A stretch of DNA of 64,000 nucleotides from Calothrix sp. NIES-4101 (GTDB lineage Bacteria > Cyanobacteriota > Cyanobacteriia > Cyanobacteriales > Nostocaceae). The notes under the pieces are model-generated. The model searched no databases. It was not told the DNA's origin and was given only the letters and a program-made list of their open reading frames with translations. The translations under genes were made by a program, and so were the position numbers. Of this stretch, positions 46,822-56,591 are shown one piece after another (the first letter of the stretch is position 1; every line of letters begins with the position of its first letter). The stretch covers positions 3,348,001 to 3,412,000 of the forward strand of contig AP018280.1 in NCBI GenBank assembly GCA_004296455.1. The letters run 5' to 3'.

Positions 46822-48006
46822 TTATGGGTTATTGTTAAAATTGAGACGGCGTAATAGTTTTTGTAGAGGTGATGCGGTTTTGAGCCTGAAGGCAAGAAAC
46901 TGAGTACGCTGGATAGATTGGAAGTTATTGTCGCTGACAAGAATTAAAGATGGCTGTCCATCTGGTAACTTGGAACCTAGCGTCAAGCCTTCGACATTAT
47001 CCAATAAGACATCAAGGTTGCGTAAATCTAGCAGTAATTTTTTCTGTACAGGTTTAATATTTTTGGTATTAGTTGCTTGAAGACTGTCAATATTACTAAT
47101 ATCGGTTGCATCTTCGAGAGAAATTTGAAATAGGGCAATTCTAAACCCCAAACCTGTAAATGCACGTTCAATGCTGAGGAAATGCCCTTGATTATCAATT
47201 GCATGTAACTCAGGTAAACCTTGAGCATATTTACCAGTTATATTAATTAAGGGTTTTACCGCTTCAGTTACATACAAATACTCTTTATCAGCTTGATTTG
47301 TCGCCAGGTTATAGCGAAGAATGCGGCAAGAAGTGGGAATTCCTGGTTTCGCTTCCGTACCATCTTGAATGAGAGCATTTTCAGTAGCTGTAAAGAGATA
47401 TTGTTTATTGGGGTTAATGGTAAGACTTTCCAGAGCTAAATTATTGCGAACACCTTTTTTGTAATCACTGGATGGTAAAAATTTATCAGGAATTGAAAGG
47501 TTGTTAATTTCCTTACCGGAAGCCAGCAAAAATTCTTTAATAAATGGGTTAATGATTTGTGATGCATCGCCTTCAGAAGAAATAAATACACTCCCTGGCT
47601 TACCCAAAGCGATTCCCTCTGTATCTACTGTTCTCGGCGCAAAATTTTCATTTTTGGCATTTAACAGCAACTTCACTCCAACAGGTACAACTCCATCTTG
47701 TTTGAGAGCTCCTTTACTCAAATCAATTTTGAGGGTGTAGAAGCGAGCAGGAGCTTTTTCACTGCGGTCATCAGAAATGGCATAATAAAGTTGGTTCTTT
47801 TCATCGTAGGTAATACCAGAAAGTCCCCCAAAAGCAGTCTTTTGAAAATTCATGCCACTAGGAAAAGTCGCTTGCCCAATAAAATCTATACCAGTAATTT
47901 CAATAGTATCTGAACTGAGATTTGTCAAAAATAAACTAATAATGACAATTGGGATACAAAAGTAAATAACTCGTCTCCAAACAGCAGCTTTTTTAATTAG
48001 TTTCAT
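46822..48006 (-). CDS. Esterase-like activity of phytase family protein
   Basis: 394 residues with an N-terminal membrane or signal segment (VIYFCIPIVIISLFLTNL). A beta-propeller-like domain (PF13449 type) follows, marked by FGGLSGITYDEKNQLYYAISDDRS, VDTEGIALGKPGSVFISSEGD, NLALESLTINPNKQYLF and DNVEGLTLG. The family is named for similarity to phytases but activity is poorly tested; phosphatase or esterase action outside the cytoplasm is inferred. Typical length for cyanobacterial members. It is monocistronic, with hairpins downstream. Confidence 0.82.
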   Translation of the reverse strand: MKLIKKAAVWRRVIYFCIPIVIISLFLTNLSSDTIEITGIDFIGQATFPSGMNFQKTAFGGLSGITYDEKNQLYYAISDDRSEKAPARFYTLKIDLSKGALKQDGVVPVGVKLLLNAKNENFAPRTVDTEGIALGKPGSVFISSEGDASQIINPFIKEFLLASGKEINNLSIPDKFLPSSDYKKGVRNNLALESLTINPNKQYLFTATENALIQDGTEAKPGIPTSCRILRYNLATNQADKEYLYVTEAVKPLINITGKYAQGLPELHAIDNQGHFLSIERAFTGLGFRIALFQISLEDATDISNIDSLQATNTKNIKPVQKKLLLDLRNLDVLLDNVEGLTLGSKLPDGQPSLILVSDNNFQSIQRTQFLAFRLKTASPLQKLLRRLNFNNNP

Positions 48007-48134
48007 TGAATTTTTTGTATCATTAAATTCACCAACACAATACCATAACCAAATTCAGAATGTAGTATTGAGAATCGAGCACAAAAAATGGTAAACTCTA
48101 TGGTGGAAACTGCTCGGAGAACGAGTCATAAAAA

Positions 48135-48911
48135 TTAAGTCTTGAATTGCTTTTCTAGAAAACTAACTAGAGTTTGTCGAGGTACAATCCGTGATAAATT
48201 CGCGATCGCATTATTGGTAAGTCCACCACTAACAACTACAGAATCACCTTTTTCTAACGCTCGCAATGCATCCTGTACTACAACTTCGGGTGTCGTAATT
48301 TGTGTATTCTTAGCTGCAATTGTTTCTGGAAATTCAGCTTCTGTGAAAAAGTTAGTATCCGTAGGACCTGGACAACTACATAATACACGTACTCCATACC
48401 TGCGATTTTCTGCCCACAAAGCTTGACTAAAGCTCAATACAAAAGCTTTGGTTGCTGCATACACTGAAATATAAGGTATCGGTTGGAAGGCTGCGATCGA
48501 AGCTACATTAATAATACTTCCCGAACGATATTTTTGCATGAATGGTAAATATTTGTGTGTGAGTGCAACTAATGCCAAAATGTTTAACTGCACCATCTGA
48601 GTTTGGCGATTTACATCCCTCTGGGCAAACTCACCATAATCACCAAAACCTGCATTATTAACCAATAAATCGATTTTTATCCCCCGTTCTTCTGTATAAT
48701 TAAATACATCATTAATTCCAGATGTTTCTGTCAAGTCTTTGACAATCACATCTACTTTAATATTGTGTTTTACCTGCAATTCGGAAGCCAATTGATGTAA
48801 TTTGGCTTCCGAACGTGCCACAAGCACTAAATCCATCCCCCGAGCAGCCAGTTCTTCCCCAAAGGCTTTACCAATACCACCAGAAGCACCTGTAATTAGA
48901 GCAGTTGACAT
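48135..48911 (-). CDS. Short-chain dehydrogenase/reductase
   Basis: 258 residues. The NAD(P) motif is TGASGGIG (7-14). NNAG (85-88), Ser138 and Tyr151-x3-Lys155 (SVYAATKAF) form the complete SDR active site. ARSEAKL after beta-2 (Arg33) favours NADP(H). The closest-looking group is the DltE-like/YqjQ SDRs of unknown substrate. It lies between the phytase-like and pgsA genes on the same strand, with about 120-bp spacers, so a shared transcript is possible but not clear. Confidence 0.88.
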   Translation of the reverse strand: MSTALITGASGGIGKAFGEELAARGMDLVLVARSEAKLHQLASELQVKHNIKVDVIVKDLTETSGINDVFNYTEERGIKIDLLVNNAGFGDYGEFAQRDVNRQTQMVQLNILALVALTHKYLPFMQKYRSGSIINVASIAAFQPIPYISVYAATKAFVLSFSQALWAENRRYGVRVLCSCPGPTDTNFFTEAEFPETIAAKNTQITTPEVVVQDALRALEKGDSVVVSGGLTNNAIANLSRIVPRQTLVSFLEKQFKT

Positions 48912-49033
48912 TTTGAATAGTGTGCGATTAGTAAATTACTTGATAAATAGTAACAATAAGTACGATTTTCTGGCATCATCGTTATGTAGTGTATGTGCAA
49001 TTCTCAGTCTTACCTAGGAAATAGGTAAAGTCA

Positions 49034-49567
49034 TCATGAACGGCTTTTTGGCTCTTCATGAGATGGTTTTGATGGTAAGAGATAGATAGCACCAGAGATA
49101 ATTGTTAAGGCGACAGAAACCCAAAAAGCCGCGAGTGAGGGTATTTGCCAATTTGCCGATAAAGGTGCAATCAAAAGCGATATGGCAAGAATTTGGCTAA
49201 CTGTTTTCAGCTTACCCCAAATATTCGCCCCAGAAATACTAGTTTGATTCACACGCCATCCAGCCACGGTTAATTCTCTCCCCAAGATGACAAACACCCC
49301 CCAAGCTGGTATTTGTCGGAGTTCGATGAGGGAAAGTAATGGTGCAAGTACGAGTAATTTATCAACTAATGGATCGAGAAATTTACCTAAATCGGTAATT
49401 TGATTTAATTTTCTAGCTAAATATCCATCTAGCCAATCAGTTAATGCACAAACGAGAAAAATTGCCAAACATATCCATCTAGATTGCACGGTGGGATTTT
49501 GCAATAAATAGAGAATAAATGGAATGCCGATAATACGGGAAAAAGTAATTGTATTGGGGATATTCAT
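49034..49567 (-). CDS. pgsA: CDP-diacylglycerol-glycerol-3-phosphate 3-phosphatidyltransferase
   Basis: 177 residues from the preferred ATG at 49567 (MNIPNTITFSRIIGIPFIL). The longer frame to 49615 adds 16 residues without membrane character. It makes phosphatidylglycerol phosphate from CDP-diacylglycerol; phosphatidylglycerol is essential for cyanobacterial photosystems. The CDP-alcohol phosphotransferase signature D-x2-DG-x2-AR-x8-G-x3-D-x3-D is seen in DWLDGYLARK through GKFLDPLVDK. Four to five hydrophobic segments. It is divergent from aspartate ammonia-lyase, with a 100-bp spacer. Confidence 0.9.
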   Translation of the reverse strand: MNIPNTITFSRIIGIPFILYLLQNPTVQSRWICLAIFLVCALTDWLDGYLARKLNQITDLGKFLDPLVDKLLVLAPLLSLIELRQIPAWGVFVILGRELTVAGWRVNQTSISGANIWGKLKTVSQILAISLLIAPLSANWQIPSLAAFWVSVALTIISGAIYLLPSKPSHEEPKSRS

Positions 49568-49667
49568 CGCTATTTTAAATTTTTTGCATGTAAGTTGGAT
49601 CGAGTAATCACACAAGCTCAGATAATTAACTTTTTAGCAGTCGTAGAATATCAAGTTCCAAATTACC

Positions 49668-51086
49668 ATGACGCAAACAGAAAACTCTCAATTCCGCAGC
49701 GAACGCGATTCGATGGGCGAAAAACAAATACCAAGTAATGTTTATTACGGTATTCAAACCCTCAGAGCAATTGAAAATTTCGCAATTAGCGGCTTAAAAC
49801 CATTAGATACTTACGTAGATGCTTGTCTATATATCAAAAAAGCTACTGCAATTGTCAATGGTGAATTAGATTGCATCACCCCAGAAACCAGCAAAGCCAT
49901 TGTGGAAGCAGCAGACGAAATCCTTGCAGGTAAACTTCGCGAGCAATTTGTTGTCGATGTGTATCAAGCAGGTGCGGGAACTTCCCACCATATGAATGTC
50001 AATGAAGTTCTGGCAAACCGTGCTTTGGAAATTTTGGGGGATGAAAAGGGCAATTACAAACGAGTAAACCCCAACGACCATGTAAACTACGGTCAGTCTA
50101 CCAACGATGTCATTCCCACAGCTATCCGCATTGGGGGATTATTAGCGCTATCAAGAACATTACACCCAGCTTTAGAAAAAGCGATCGCATCTCTGGAAGC
50201 AAAAGCTGATGAGTTTCAAAATATCATCAAATCTGGACGTACCCACCTTCAGGATGCCGTACCTGTGCGTTTGGGGGAAAGTTTTCGCGCTTGGGCACAA
50301 ATCCTCAGCGAACACCAAAACCGAATTTACACAGCTTCCGGTGATTTGATGGTGTTGGGATTGGGAGGAAGTGCCGCAGGGACGGGTATGAACACTCACC
50401 CCAAATATCGCGATCGCGTGGTACAAGTTCTTTCAGAGCTAATTAATTGCCCTTTACAACCGGCTCCGCACCTCATGGCAGCAATGCAAAGTATGGCACC
50501 CTTTGTTAATGTTTCTGGTTCTTTACGCAACTTGGCGCAGGATTTAGCGAAAATATCCCACGATTTGCGACTGATGGATTCGGGGCCAAAAACAGGATTC
50601 AAAGAAATTCAATTACCTCCAGTACAACCCGGTTCCTCGATTATGCCCGGAAAGTATAATCCGGTGATGGCGGAGATGACATCAATGGTTTGCTTCCAGG
50701 TGATGGGATATGATAACGCGATCGCACTGGCAGCCCAAGGGGGACAATTAGAATTAAATGTGATGATGCCACTTATTGCTTACAACCTGATTCACAGTAT
50801 TGAAATTCTTGGTAATACCATCGCCGCACTCACCGATAAATGTATTCAGGGTATCAGCGCCAATAAGGAAAGATGCTTAGAATATGCAGAAGGTAGTTTG
50901 GCACTCGTAACCGCATTAAACACCCATATTGGTTACTTAAACGCTGCTGCTGTCGCCAAAGAATCCCTCGAAACAGGGAAATCTCTCCGACAAATTGTGT
51001 TAGAAAAAGAACTAATGACTGAAGCGCAACTCGCGGAAGTCCTCAACCTCGAGCAAATGAGTGCGATTGTACCTCTGAGTTCATAA
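49668..51086 (+). CDS. aspA: Aspartate ammonia-lyase (aspartase)
   Basis: 472 residues. Reversible deamination of L-aspartate to fumarate. Superfamily motifs: AGAGTSHHMNVNEVLANRA, SGRTHLQDAVPVRLG (189-203) and the flexible loop signature GSSIMPGKYNP (322-332), plus NQST-like YGQSTNDVIPT. The GTS, TGMN and loop residues match aspartase rather than class II fumarase, though the two are similar; the substrate call is moderately strong. In N2-fixing cyanobacteria it may help mobilise cyanophycin-derived aspartate. It is a single gene with no NtcA box that I can recognise. Confidence 0.85.
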   Translation: MTQTENSQFRSERDSMGEKQIPSNVYYGIQTLRAIENFAISGLKPLDTYVDACLYIKKATAIVNGELDCITPETSKAIVEAADEILAGKLREQFVVDVYQAGAGTSHHMNVNEVLANRALEILGDEKGNYKRVNPNDHVNYGQSTNDVIPTAIRIGGLLALSRTLHPALEKAIASLEAKADEFQNIIKSGRTHLQDAVPVRLGESFRAWAQILSEHQNRIYTASGDLMVLGLGGSAAGTGMNTHPKYRDRVVQVLSELINCPLQPAPHLMAAMQSMAPFVNVSGSLRNLAQDLAKISHDLRLMDSGPKTGFKEIQLPPVQPGSSIMPGKYNPVMAEMTSMVCFQVMGYDNAIALAAQGGQLELNVMMPLIAYNLIHSIEILGNTIAALTDKCIQGISANKERCLEYAEGSLALVTALNTHIGYLNAAAVAKESLETGKSLRQIVLEKELMTEAQLAEVLNLEQMSAIVPLSS

Positions 51087-51260
51087 GTCAGTCAAAGCTT
51101 AAACAAATCTTAATCCAGATGGACACCTACAAAACTGTATTAGTGTCCCTCTGCAAATCTAAGTAGTTTTGGCATTATTAAATACTAGGTTGGTAGAAAC
51201 TATAATTCTCAAGCCTAATATCCCATCCCCAATCCAAAAAACTCCCATCCCTAACCCAAA

Positions 51261-52235
51261 ATGCCTGCTTCCGTTAGCTTAATTCGTGCAACCTCTTACC
51301 AACATGAAGCTTTACGAGAATCCCTGGAAACGCTTCTCGAACCTCTTGGTGGAATGGCTACATTTGTCAAACCTGGACATAAAGTACTACTCAAGCCAAA
51401 TTTGCTAACGGGTTCCCGTCCTGGTAAGGAATGTACCACTCGCCCCGAATTAGTTTATGCTGTTGCCGAAATGGTGATGGAAGCAGGTGGTATACCTTTT
51501 TTGGGAGATAGTCCAGCTTTTGGTAGCGCTAAAGGTGTGGCGATCGCTAGCGGTTATCAACCAATTTTAGATCAACTTCAGCTACCTATTGTGGAATTCC
51601 ACGGTAAACGCTATCAAACTATCAATGAAGGATTCAATCACCTGCTACTGTGCAAAGAAGCAATGGAAGCAGATGTGGTTATTAATTTGCCTAAAGTTAA
51701 ATCTCACTGTCAACTTGTACTGACTTTGGGCGTGAAAAACCTTTTTGGTTGCGTTCCTGGAAAAATGAAGGCATGGTGGCACATGGAAGCCGGGAAAGAT
51801 GTCAACCGCTTTGGAGATATGCTGGTGGAAACGGCAAAAGCGATTAGTCCCGATTTAACTATACTTGATGGGATTATTGGGCACGAAGGTAATGGCCCTA
51901 GCAATGGGGAACCCCGTAAATTAAATATTCTCGCCGCTTCTACCGATGTCTTTGCTTTAGATCGGGCAATGGTCGAAATTCTCAATGTTGCACCCGAACA
52001 AGTACCTACGGTAGCCGCATCGATACGTTTGGGAATGTTGAAAGATGGGGGAAATATCGGTGAAAATATCAATTTTCCTAACTTACATCCCGATATTTTA
52101 CAAATCGATGATTGGCGTTTACCTGATAAATTTGTACCAATTGATTTTGGGATGCCGAGAGTGATTAAGTCTACGTTTAAACATCTTTACATTCGCTTCA
52201 TTAAGGAGCCAATGAGGGCTTATGGTAAGCAATAA
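51261..52235 (+). CDS. DUF362 domain-containing protein
   Basis: 324 residues. It contains LLKPNLLTGSRPGKECTTRPE, GDSPAFGSA, NLPKVKSHCQLVLTLGVKNL, FGCVPGKMKAWWHM and TILDGIIGHEGNGPSNGEP, which define the DUF362 family. Some relatives carry a ferredoxin domain, but here no Cys-rich cluster is present (only scattered Cys). Function unknown; the conserved Asp/His/Lys positions suggest an enzyme. A proper terminator follows at 52358. Confidence 0.85.
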   Translation: MPASVSLIRATSYQHEALRESLETLLEPLGGMATFVKPGHKVLLKPNLLTGSRPGKECTTRPELVYAVAEMVMEAGGIPFLGDSPAFGSAKGVAIASGYQPILDQLQLPIVEFHGKRYQTINEGFNHLLLCKEAMEADVVINLPKVKSHCQLVLTLGVKNLFGCVPGKMKAWWHMEAGKDVNRFGDMLVETAKAISPDLTILDGIIGHEGNGPSNGEPRKLNILAASTDVFALDRAMVEILNVAPEQVPTVAASIRLGMLKDGGNIGENINFPNLHPDILQIDDWRLPDKFVPIDFGMPRVIKSTFKHLYIRFIKEPMRAYGKQ

Positions 52236-53349
52236 GGTGATTTGAATTTGCACAAATTAGGAGAAATTTTGGCAGATTCTCTTAAGTGCAAGCTTTGTTA
52301 CAACAATTTTATTGATTAGCAGAGTAAGCTGTAAATACCCTCCGATTGCTTAACCAGACCGCCCTAAACTAGTGGCGGTTTTTCTCATCTATTTGTTCTC
52401 TTCTATAAATCCCGTAATCTTGAGATTTTCCAATTCTCAGAAAGATTGCTAATATTACAGGAATATTATAGTTTTACTAATAGTGATTTTGATATTTACC
52501 TCATATTCTAAAAACTCTATCTAATGAGATATTGTCATTAAAAAAATGATATGGTAGTGATTGGTTTTTAAGTTTTTTTTATTCAACATATTTAAGTTTT
52601 GTTGACATTTTATTCACAAAGACAATTTTTTTCAATTGTCGATATGTCTGTATTTATTCTGTACCTATATGTAGCAATCAAGATTTTTTCAGCCTAATTC
52701 TGGATAGGTAAGATTGATAATTATGTATAACTACTGATCAAAATACCTAAAAATACAAAATATAACGCCTATTTCCGCATTTACTCTGTATCGATAGAAG
52801 GCAATGGTAATGATTAAATGACTAATTTTGTGAATTAATCCGCATCTATTTGCAAGGCTGGATATTGTAACTGGAGTGGGAACGAAAGACTGGAAAGGCT
52901 TTTATAGCTTGAGTATGAGCTTTCGTTACTTACACCCTGTCTCTGAAACTAGAGATAATTAATTACTGAAAAACTTGCTAGTTTATAGATTCGGAATTAG
53001 AATGTATGTTGTGATTATAAAATTACTGCATGTCAACTTTGTTGCTACAACTTTAGTTAGATAGCGGATATTTGAACAAAATAATTTAGATGGGATTGAA
53101 CGGGTGAACAACTCAGTAATTATCCATAAATTCTCAGAAAATAGCTGGTAATACCGTATATGTAGAGAAGAATGTATAAAAAATTGTTGTATTAAAAATA
53201 TCAACTAAAATTAAAAAAAAAAAATCGCTCGAAAAATTTTTAAATTATTAATTGTTATACAATGTCAAGCCAAATGTTAGCTAAAATAAGAATAGGACTC
53301 TCAGTATAGAGAGTTGATGAGATAGTAATGTCATGAGTTTTTCCTTTTT
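52236..53349. other. Long gene-poor region, about 1.1 kb
   Basis: AT-rich. After the terminator at 52358 there is an inverted pair AACGAAAG (52881-52888) and CTTTCGTT (52920-52927) that could form a 30-nt-loop hairpin with inner pairing. A second hairpin ACTCTC-agtata-GAGAGT lies near 53297-53314, just upstream of the 62-residue gene. A 73-codon minus-strand frame (52983-53204) is not convincing. No housekeeping RNA (6S, tmRNA, RNase P, SRP) is recognised. Confidence 0.5.
52358..52383 (+). terminator. Terminator after the DUF362 gene
   Basis: ACCGCC (52358-52363), 10-nt loop, GGCGGT (52374-52379), continuing as TTTTT. Confidence 0.8.
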
Positions 53350-53538
53350 ATGAATTCAAGTAGTCAGTCTGCTAATAGTGATACATCTGGTCATCGTTTA
53401 GCAGACATAGCAGGAACTATTATCGCAATGTTGACATTAACATTGCCTTTGTTTGCGATCGCTCAATTTTCTTCAGTGAATGTGGAAAATAGTAATCCGC
53501 AGACAGTAACTTACAAATTACCAGCGACACAGAAATAG
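53350..53538 (+). CDS. Small single-span membrane protein, 62 residues
   Basis: A polar N-terminus (MNSSSQSANSDTSGHRLAD), one hydrophobic segment (GTIIAMLTLTLPLFAIAQF) and a short polar tail. Composition and topology look like a genuine cyanobacterial small membrane protein rather than a random frame. There is no strong SD; the ATG follows a T-rich run. It stands alone between the gene-poor region and the bestrophin gene. No family known to me. Confidence 0.55.
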   Translation: MNSSSQSANSDTSGHRLADIAGTIIAMLTLTLPLFAIAQFSSVNVENSNPQTVTYKLPATQK

Positions 53539-53720
53539 TGACAAAGGAATATCTTTAAAAAACACATGATTTTATCGATAGCAAAGATATCGGGGTACAT
53601 CAGGACATTTGCAATGGTTTTGCAGCCAGATAATCGCGGATTTGGGGCAAATTTAATATCCTCTGTGCGATCGCTTAATTCAACTCTAAATTCATACCTA
53701 TTTATTTTGTAGAGATTAAA

Positions 53721-53846
53721 ATGCTTAATATCTCTGGAGCGGCAGCTTTTAGTCAAGCTCCTCCAGAGGAGAATCATGACTCTAGAGAACAAACCCCATC
53801 AGCCTTGTCCCAATCAAAGGAAGCTAAGATTAATTTTGACGAATAG
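53721..53846 (+). CDS. Possible small acidic protein, 41 residues
   Basis: ATG at 53721 to TAG 53844-53846. The product starts MLNISGAAAFSQAPPEEN and is Ser/Gln/Glu-rich and likely disordered. The last 17 bases overlap the 3' end of the convergent bestrophin gene. The ribosome site is weak. It may be a real small gene, a fragment or chance. Confidence 0.25.
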   Translation: MLNISGAAAFSQAPPEENHDSREQTPSALSQSKEAKINFDE

Positions 53847-54747
53847 AATCACCATTGTATGAATTGAGGCTAGGTTTTAAACTAGTTAAATCATCGATAT
53901 TACGCTTCATTGTCTGGCAAATTGTATCCAAAGGTAAATCATTGGCATCATAACCAAAGGGATTTTCAATTTCTAAACCAATCGCCTCAATTCCAAAAAG
54001 TGTAAAACTAATTAAAGCAGTAACCGAACCAGTCCACCAATGTAGACTCTCAACTATTTGAAATGGTAATAAGAGACAGTAAATCAATAGTAATTGTTTT
54101 AAGTGGATTGCATATGCTAGAGGAATTGGTGTCTTTAAAATCCGCTCACAAGCACCTAAATTATCGACTAAATTATTTAATAATCCCTGCATCCCAGCTA
54201 ACTGATAGCTATTGAGACAATTTTGATGATACTGTTGCTGTAAATAGTCACTAATCCAAAATGCAACTTCCAGGGGTGGATTATTCATCATCGTCAGTTT
54301 CTGATATTTAGAAGACGGCATTAATTCTTCTAATTCTGCAATGACATTCTCTCCACGCAAATGCTGTTTAGTGGCGATCGCAAAGGCAACTAATAAATAT
54401 AAAGCCGCGATTTTCCGATTTCTATCTTCAGCTTCAACTTCGTCAACCGACACCCAAATTTGTCTAGCTAAATTACGACTACTATTAACTATAGAACCCC
54501 AACTTTTTCTACCTTCCCAAAACCGATCATAGGCAGTATTCGTACGAAAAACTAGTAACAAACCCAAAACTATGCTGGGAATTACACTTCCTAAAATTGG
54601 TTGAGATACAGGTATTTTAAAATGAAATAGTATGGAAATCAAAAGTCCAAATAACCCGCACCAAATTACACGTTGGTAAATAGCAGCTATTACAGAACCT
54701 TTGACTTGGAATGTAAGTTTAAACCAATCTGGCTTTTTGGCTGTCAT
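53830..54747 (-). CDS. Bestrophin family ion channel
   Basis: About 305 residues from the preferred Met (54747, MTAKKPDWFKLTFQVKGSV). The frame is open to 54918, but that would overlap the start region of chlI and add 57 residues not typical of the family. Bacterial bestrophins (YneE/RFP-TM) are pentameric ion channels. The signature is VFRTNTAYDRFWEGRKSWG, preceded by IPSIVLGLLL. Four hydrophobic segments. In photosynthetic organisms bestrophins can carry chloride or bicarbonate across thylakoids; whether this one does is unknown. Confidence 0.85.
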   Translation of the reverse strand: MTAKKPDWFKLTFQVKGSVIAAIYQRVIWCGLFGLLISILFHFKIPVSQPILGSVIPSIVLGLLLVFRTNTAYDRFWEGRKSWGSIVNSSRNLARQIWVSVDEVEAEDRNRKIAALYLLVAFAIATKQHLRGENVIAELEELMPSSKYQKLTMMNNPPLEVAFWISDYLQQQYHQNCLNSYQLAGMQGLLNNLVDNLGACERILKTPIPLAYAIHLKQLLLIYCLLLPFQIVESLHWWTGSVTALISFTLFGIEAIGLEIENPFGYDANDLPLDTICQTMKRNIDDLTSLKPSLNSYNGDSIRQN

Positions 54748-54961
54748 TGCTTCGATTGTTACACTTGGCTGATTCAATCCCTTCAGTATCTCACTTTTCG
54801 TAATCGACCACAGAGGGATCACAAATAGCAAAACAATGAAACCCTTTTGTGGAAAAGAGTTGTAGAGAAACGGATAGTTTCTAGAAGCGGCCTTAAATCT
54901 ATTGCCCAACTGTGGCACAATAAAATACGGTAATAAGAAAATATTGTTAAAGGTAATTTTA

Positions 54962-56080
54962 GTGAGTTCAACAGCACAATCTACAGCAAGTGCGCGTCGC
55001 GTTGTTTTCCCCTTTACAGCAATTGTCGGTCAGGAAGAAATGAAGCTGGCATTGCTGTTGAACGTGATTGACCCCAAAATCGGTGGTGTGATGATTATGG
55101 GCGATCGCGGTACGGGAAAATCTACAACTATCCGGGCTTTGGCTGACTTGCTTCCAGAAATCTCCGTGGTAGAAAATGACCCGTTTAATAGCCATCCCAG
55201 TGATCCCGAATTAATGGGTGATGAAGTTCGCACGACTGTACAGCAAGGGGGAACTCCTACTGTTGTTCAACGTAAGGTGCAAATGGTTGATTTACCTTTG
55301 GGTGCAACTGAAGACCGGGTTTGTGGCACCATTGATATTGAAAAGGCTTTATCAGAAGGTGTCAAAGCTTTTGAACCGGGGTTGCTTGCCAAGGCTAACC
55401 GAGGTATTCTCTACGTCGATGAAGTCAACTTGCTGGATGACCATTTAGTTGATGTACTCCTGGATTCGGCTGCTAGTGGTTGGAATACTGTTGAACGGGA
55501 AGGGATTTCGATTCGTCACCCCGCCAGGTTTGTGTTAGTTGGTTCCGGAAACCCAGAGGAAGGAGAACTACGCCCGCAATTACTCGATCGCTTTGGAATG
55601 CACGCGGAAATTCACACTGTTAAAGAACCTGCATTACGGGTGCAAATTGTGGAACAGCGTTCTGAGTTTGACCAAGACCCCAAACCTTTTTTGGAAAAGT
55701 ATCAATCAGAACAAAATGCCTTGCAGCAAAGTATCGTCAATGCTCAGACTTTACTTCCTTCCGTGAATCTTGATTACGATTTGCGAGTCAAAATCTCCGA
55801 AGTTTGTTCAGAGCTTGATGTTGATGGATTGCGAGGTGATATTGTTACTAATCGTGCTGCCAAAGCGATCGCAGCTTATGAAGGACGAACAGAAGTAACA
55901 ATTAATGATATTCATCGCGTAATTACACTGTGTCTGCGTCACCGTTTGCGGAAAGACCCCTTAGAATCCATCGATTCTGGTTACAAAGTGGAAAAAGTTT
56001 TTGGTCGTATCTTTGGTGTAGAAGTTGCAGAGGATACATCTACGAAGAATGGTACGGGAGTAAAGACAGGGGTAAGATAG
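54962..56080 (+). CDS. chlI: Magnesium chelatase ATPase subunit I
   Basis: 372 residues from GTG at 54962 (MSSTAQSTASARRVVFPF), matching the usual ChlI length; the TTG at 54902 would add 20 residues without conservation. This AAA+ subunit powers Mg insertion into protoporphyrin IX with ChlD and ChlH, the first step of the chlorophyll branch. Walker A GDRGTGKST (about 47-55), Walker B GILYVDEVNLLDDHLVD, sensor GSGNPEEGELRPQLLDRFG and arginine finger region are all present. chlD and chlH are not in the window. The divergent bestrophin gene starts about 215 bp upstream. Confidence 0.95.
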   Translation: MSSTAQSTASARRVVFPFTAIVGQEEMKLALLLNVIDPKIGGVMIMGDRGTGKSTTIRALADLLPEISVVENDPFNSHPSDPELMGDEVRTTVQQGGTPTVVQRKVQMVDLPLGATEDRVCGTIDIEKALSEGVKAFEPGLLAKANRGILYVDEVNLLDDHLVDVLLDSAASGWNTVEREGISIRHPARFVLVGSGNPEEGELRPQLLDRFGMHAEIHTVKEPALRVQIVEQRSEFDQDPKPFLEKYQSEQNALQQSIVNAQTLLPSVNLDYDLRVKISEVCSELDVDGLRGDIVTNRAAKAIAAYEGRTEVTINDIHRVITLCLRHRLRKDPLESIDSGYKVEKVFGRIFGVEVAEDTSTKNGTGVKTGVR

Positions 56081-56235
56081 TTTTTTTGGAGGGAAAGGGT
56101 AATACTCGCGAAGGCGAAATGCCGAATGCGGCAGCGAAAGCTAGGTAATTCCCTACTCCCAATTTAAAAGTTTTGATTTTCCAAGTAATACAGTTGACTG
56201 CATCTACTCCACTCAAAACTCAGCGCTCAAAAATA

Positions 56236-56535
56236 ATGCGAAGTCTACGTTTTTGGTTCGACACATTTATTTTAGCCAGTCAGTATAATCCGCCTCGATT
56301 TGTTGAGTTACTCATGTTGATGTTGGCGATTGCCAGCATTGCAGTATCGATATTATTTCCGACAGAGAAGCCTTATATGGTTCTGGGATTAAGTTTGGTA
56401 TTTGGTTCGGCAATTTCGATTTTAGTGCGCGAGTCAATGATTCCCTCACACCAAAACCGCGTCACTCAAATCACTGCATTACTATTATTGATCACCAGTT
56501 TGTATGGTTTTGCAGATATATTAAATAATAGTTAA
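56236..56535 (+). CDS. Small membrane protein, 99 residues
   Basis: From ATG at 56236 (MRSLRFWFDTFILASQ); a TTG-started frame from 56173 adds 21 non-conserved residues. Three hydrophobic segments (FVELLMLMLAIASIAVSILF, YMVLGLSLVFGSAISILV, ITALLLLITSLYGFADIL). No recognised family. It lies 155 bp after chlI on the same strand. Function unknown. Confidence 0.65.
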   Translation: MRSLRFWFDTFILASQYNPPRFVELLMLMLAIASIAVSILFPTEKPYMVLGLSLVFGSAISILVRESMIPSHQNRVTQITALLLLITSLYGFADILNNS

Positions 56536-56591
56536 TTACCTTAATTGGTAATTTCACCTGAGTTGATATTTTTCCATTATTTTTACCACTA

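Noticed and set aside
54748-54918. Extended N-terminus of the bestrophin gene
   Set aside because: It overlaps the chlI upstream frame and adds 57 residues not expected in the family; a start at 54747 gives the usual length.
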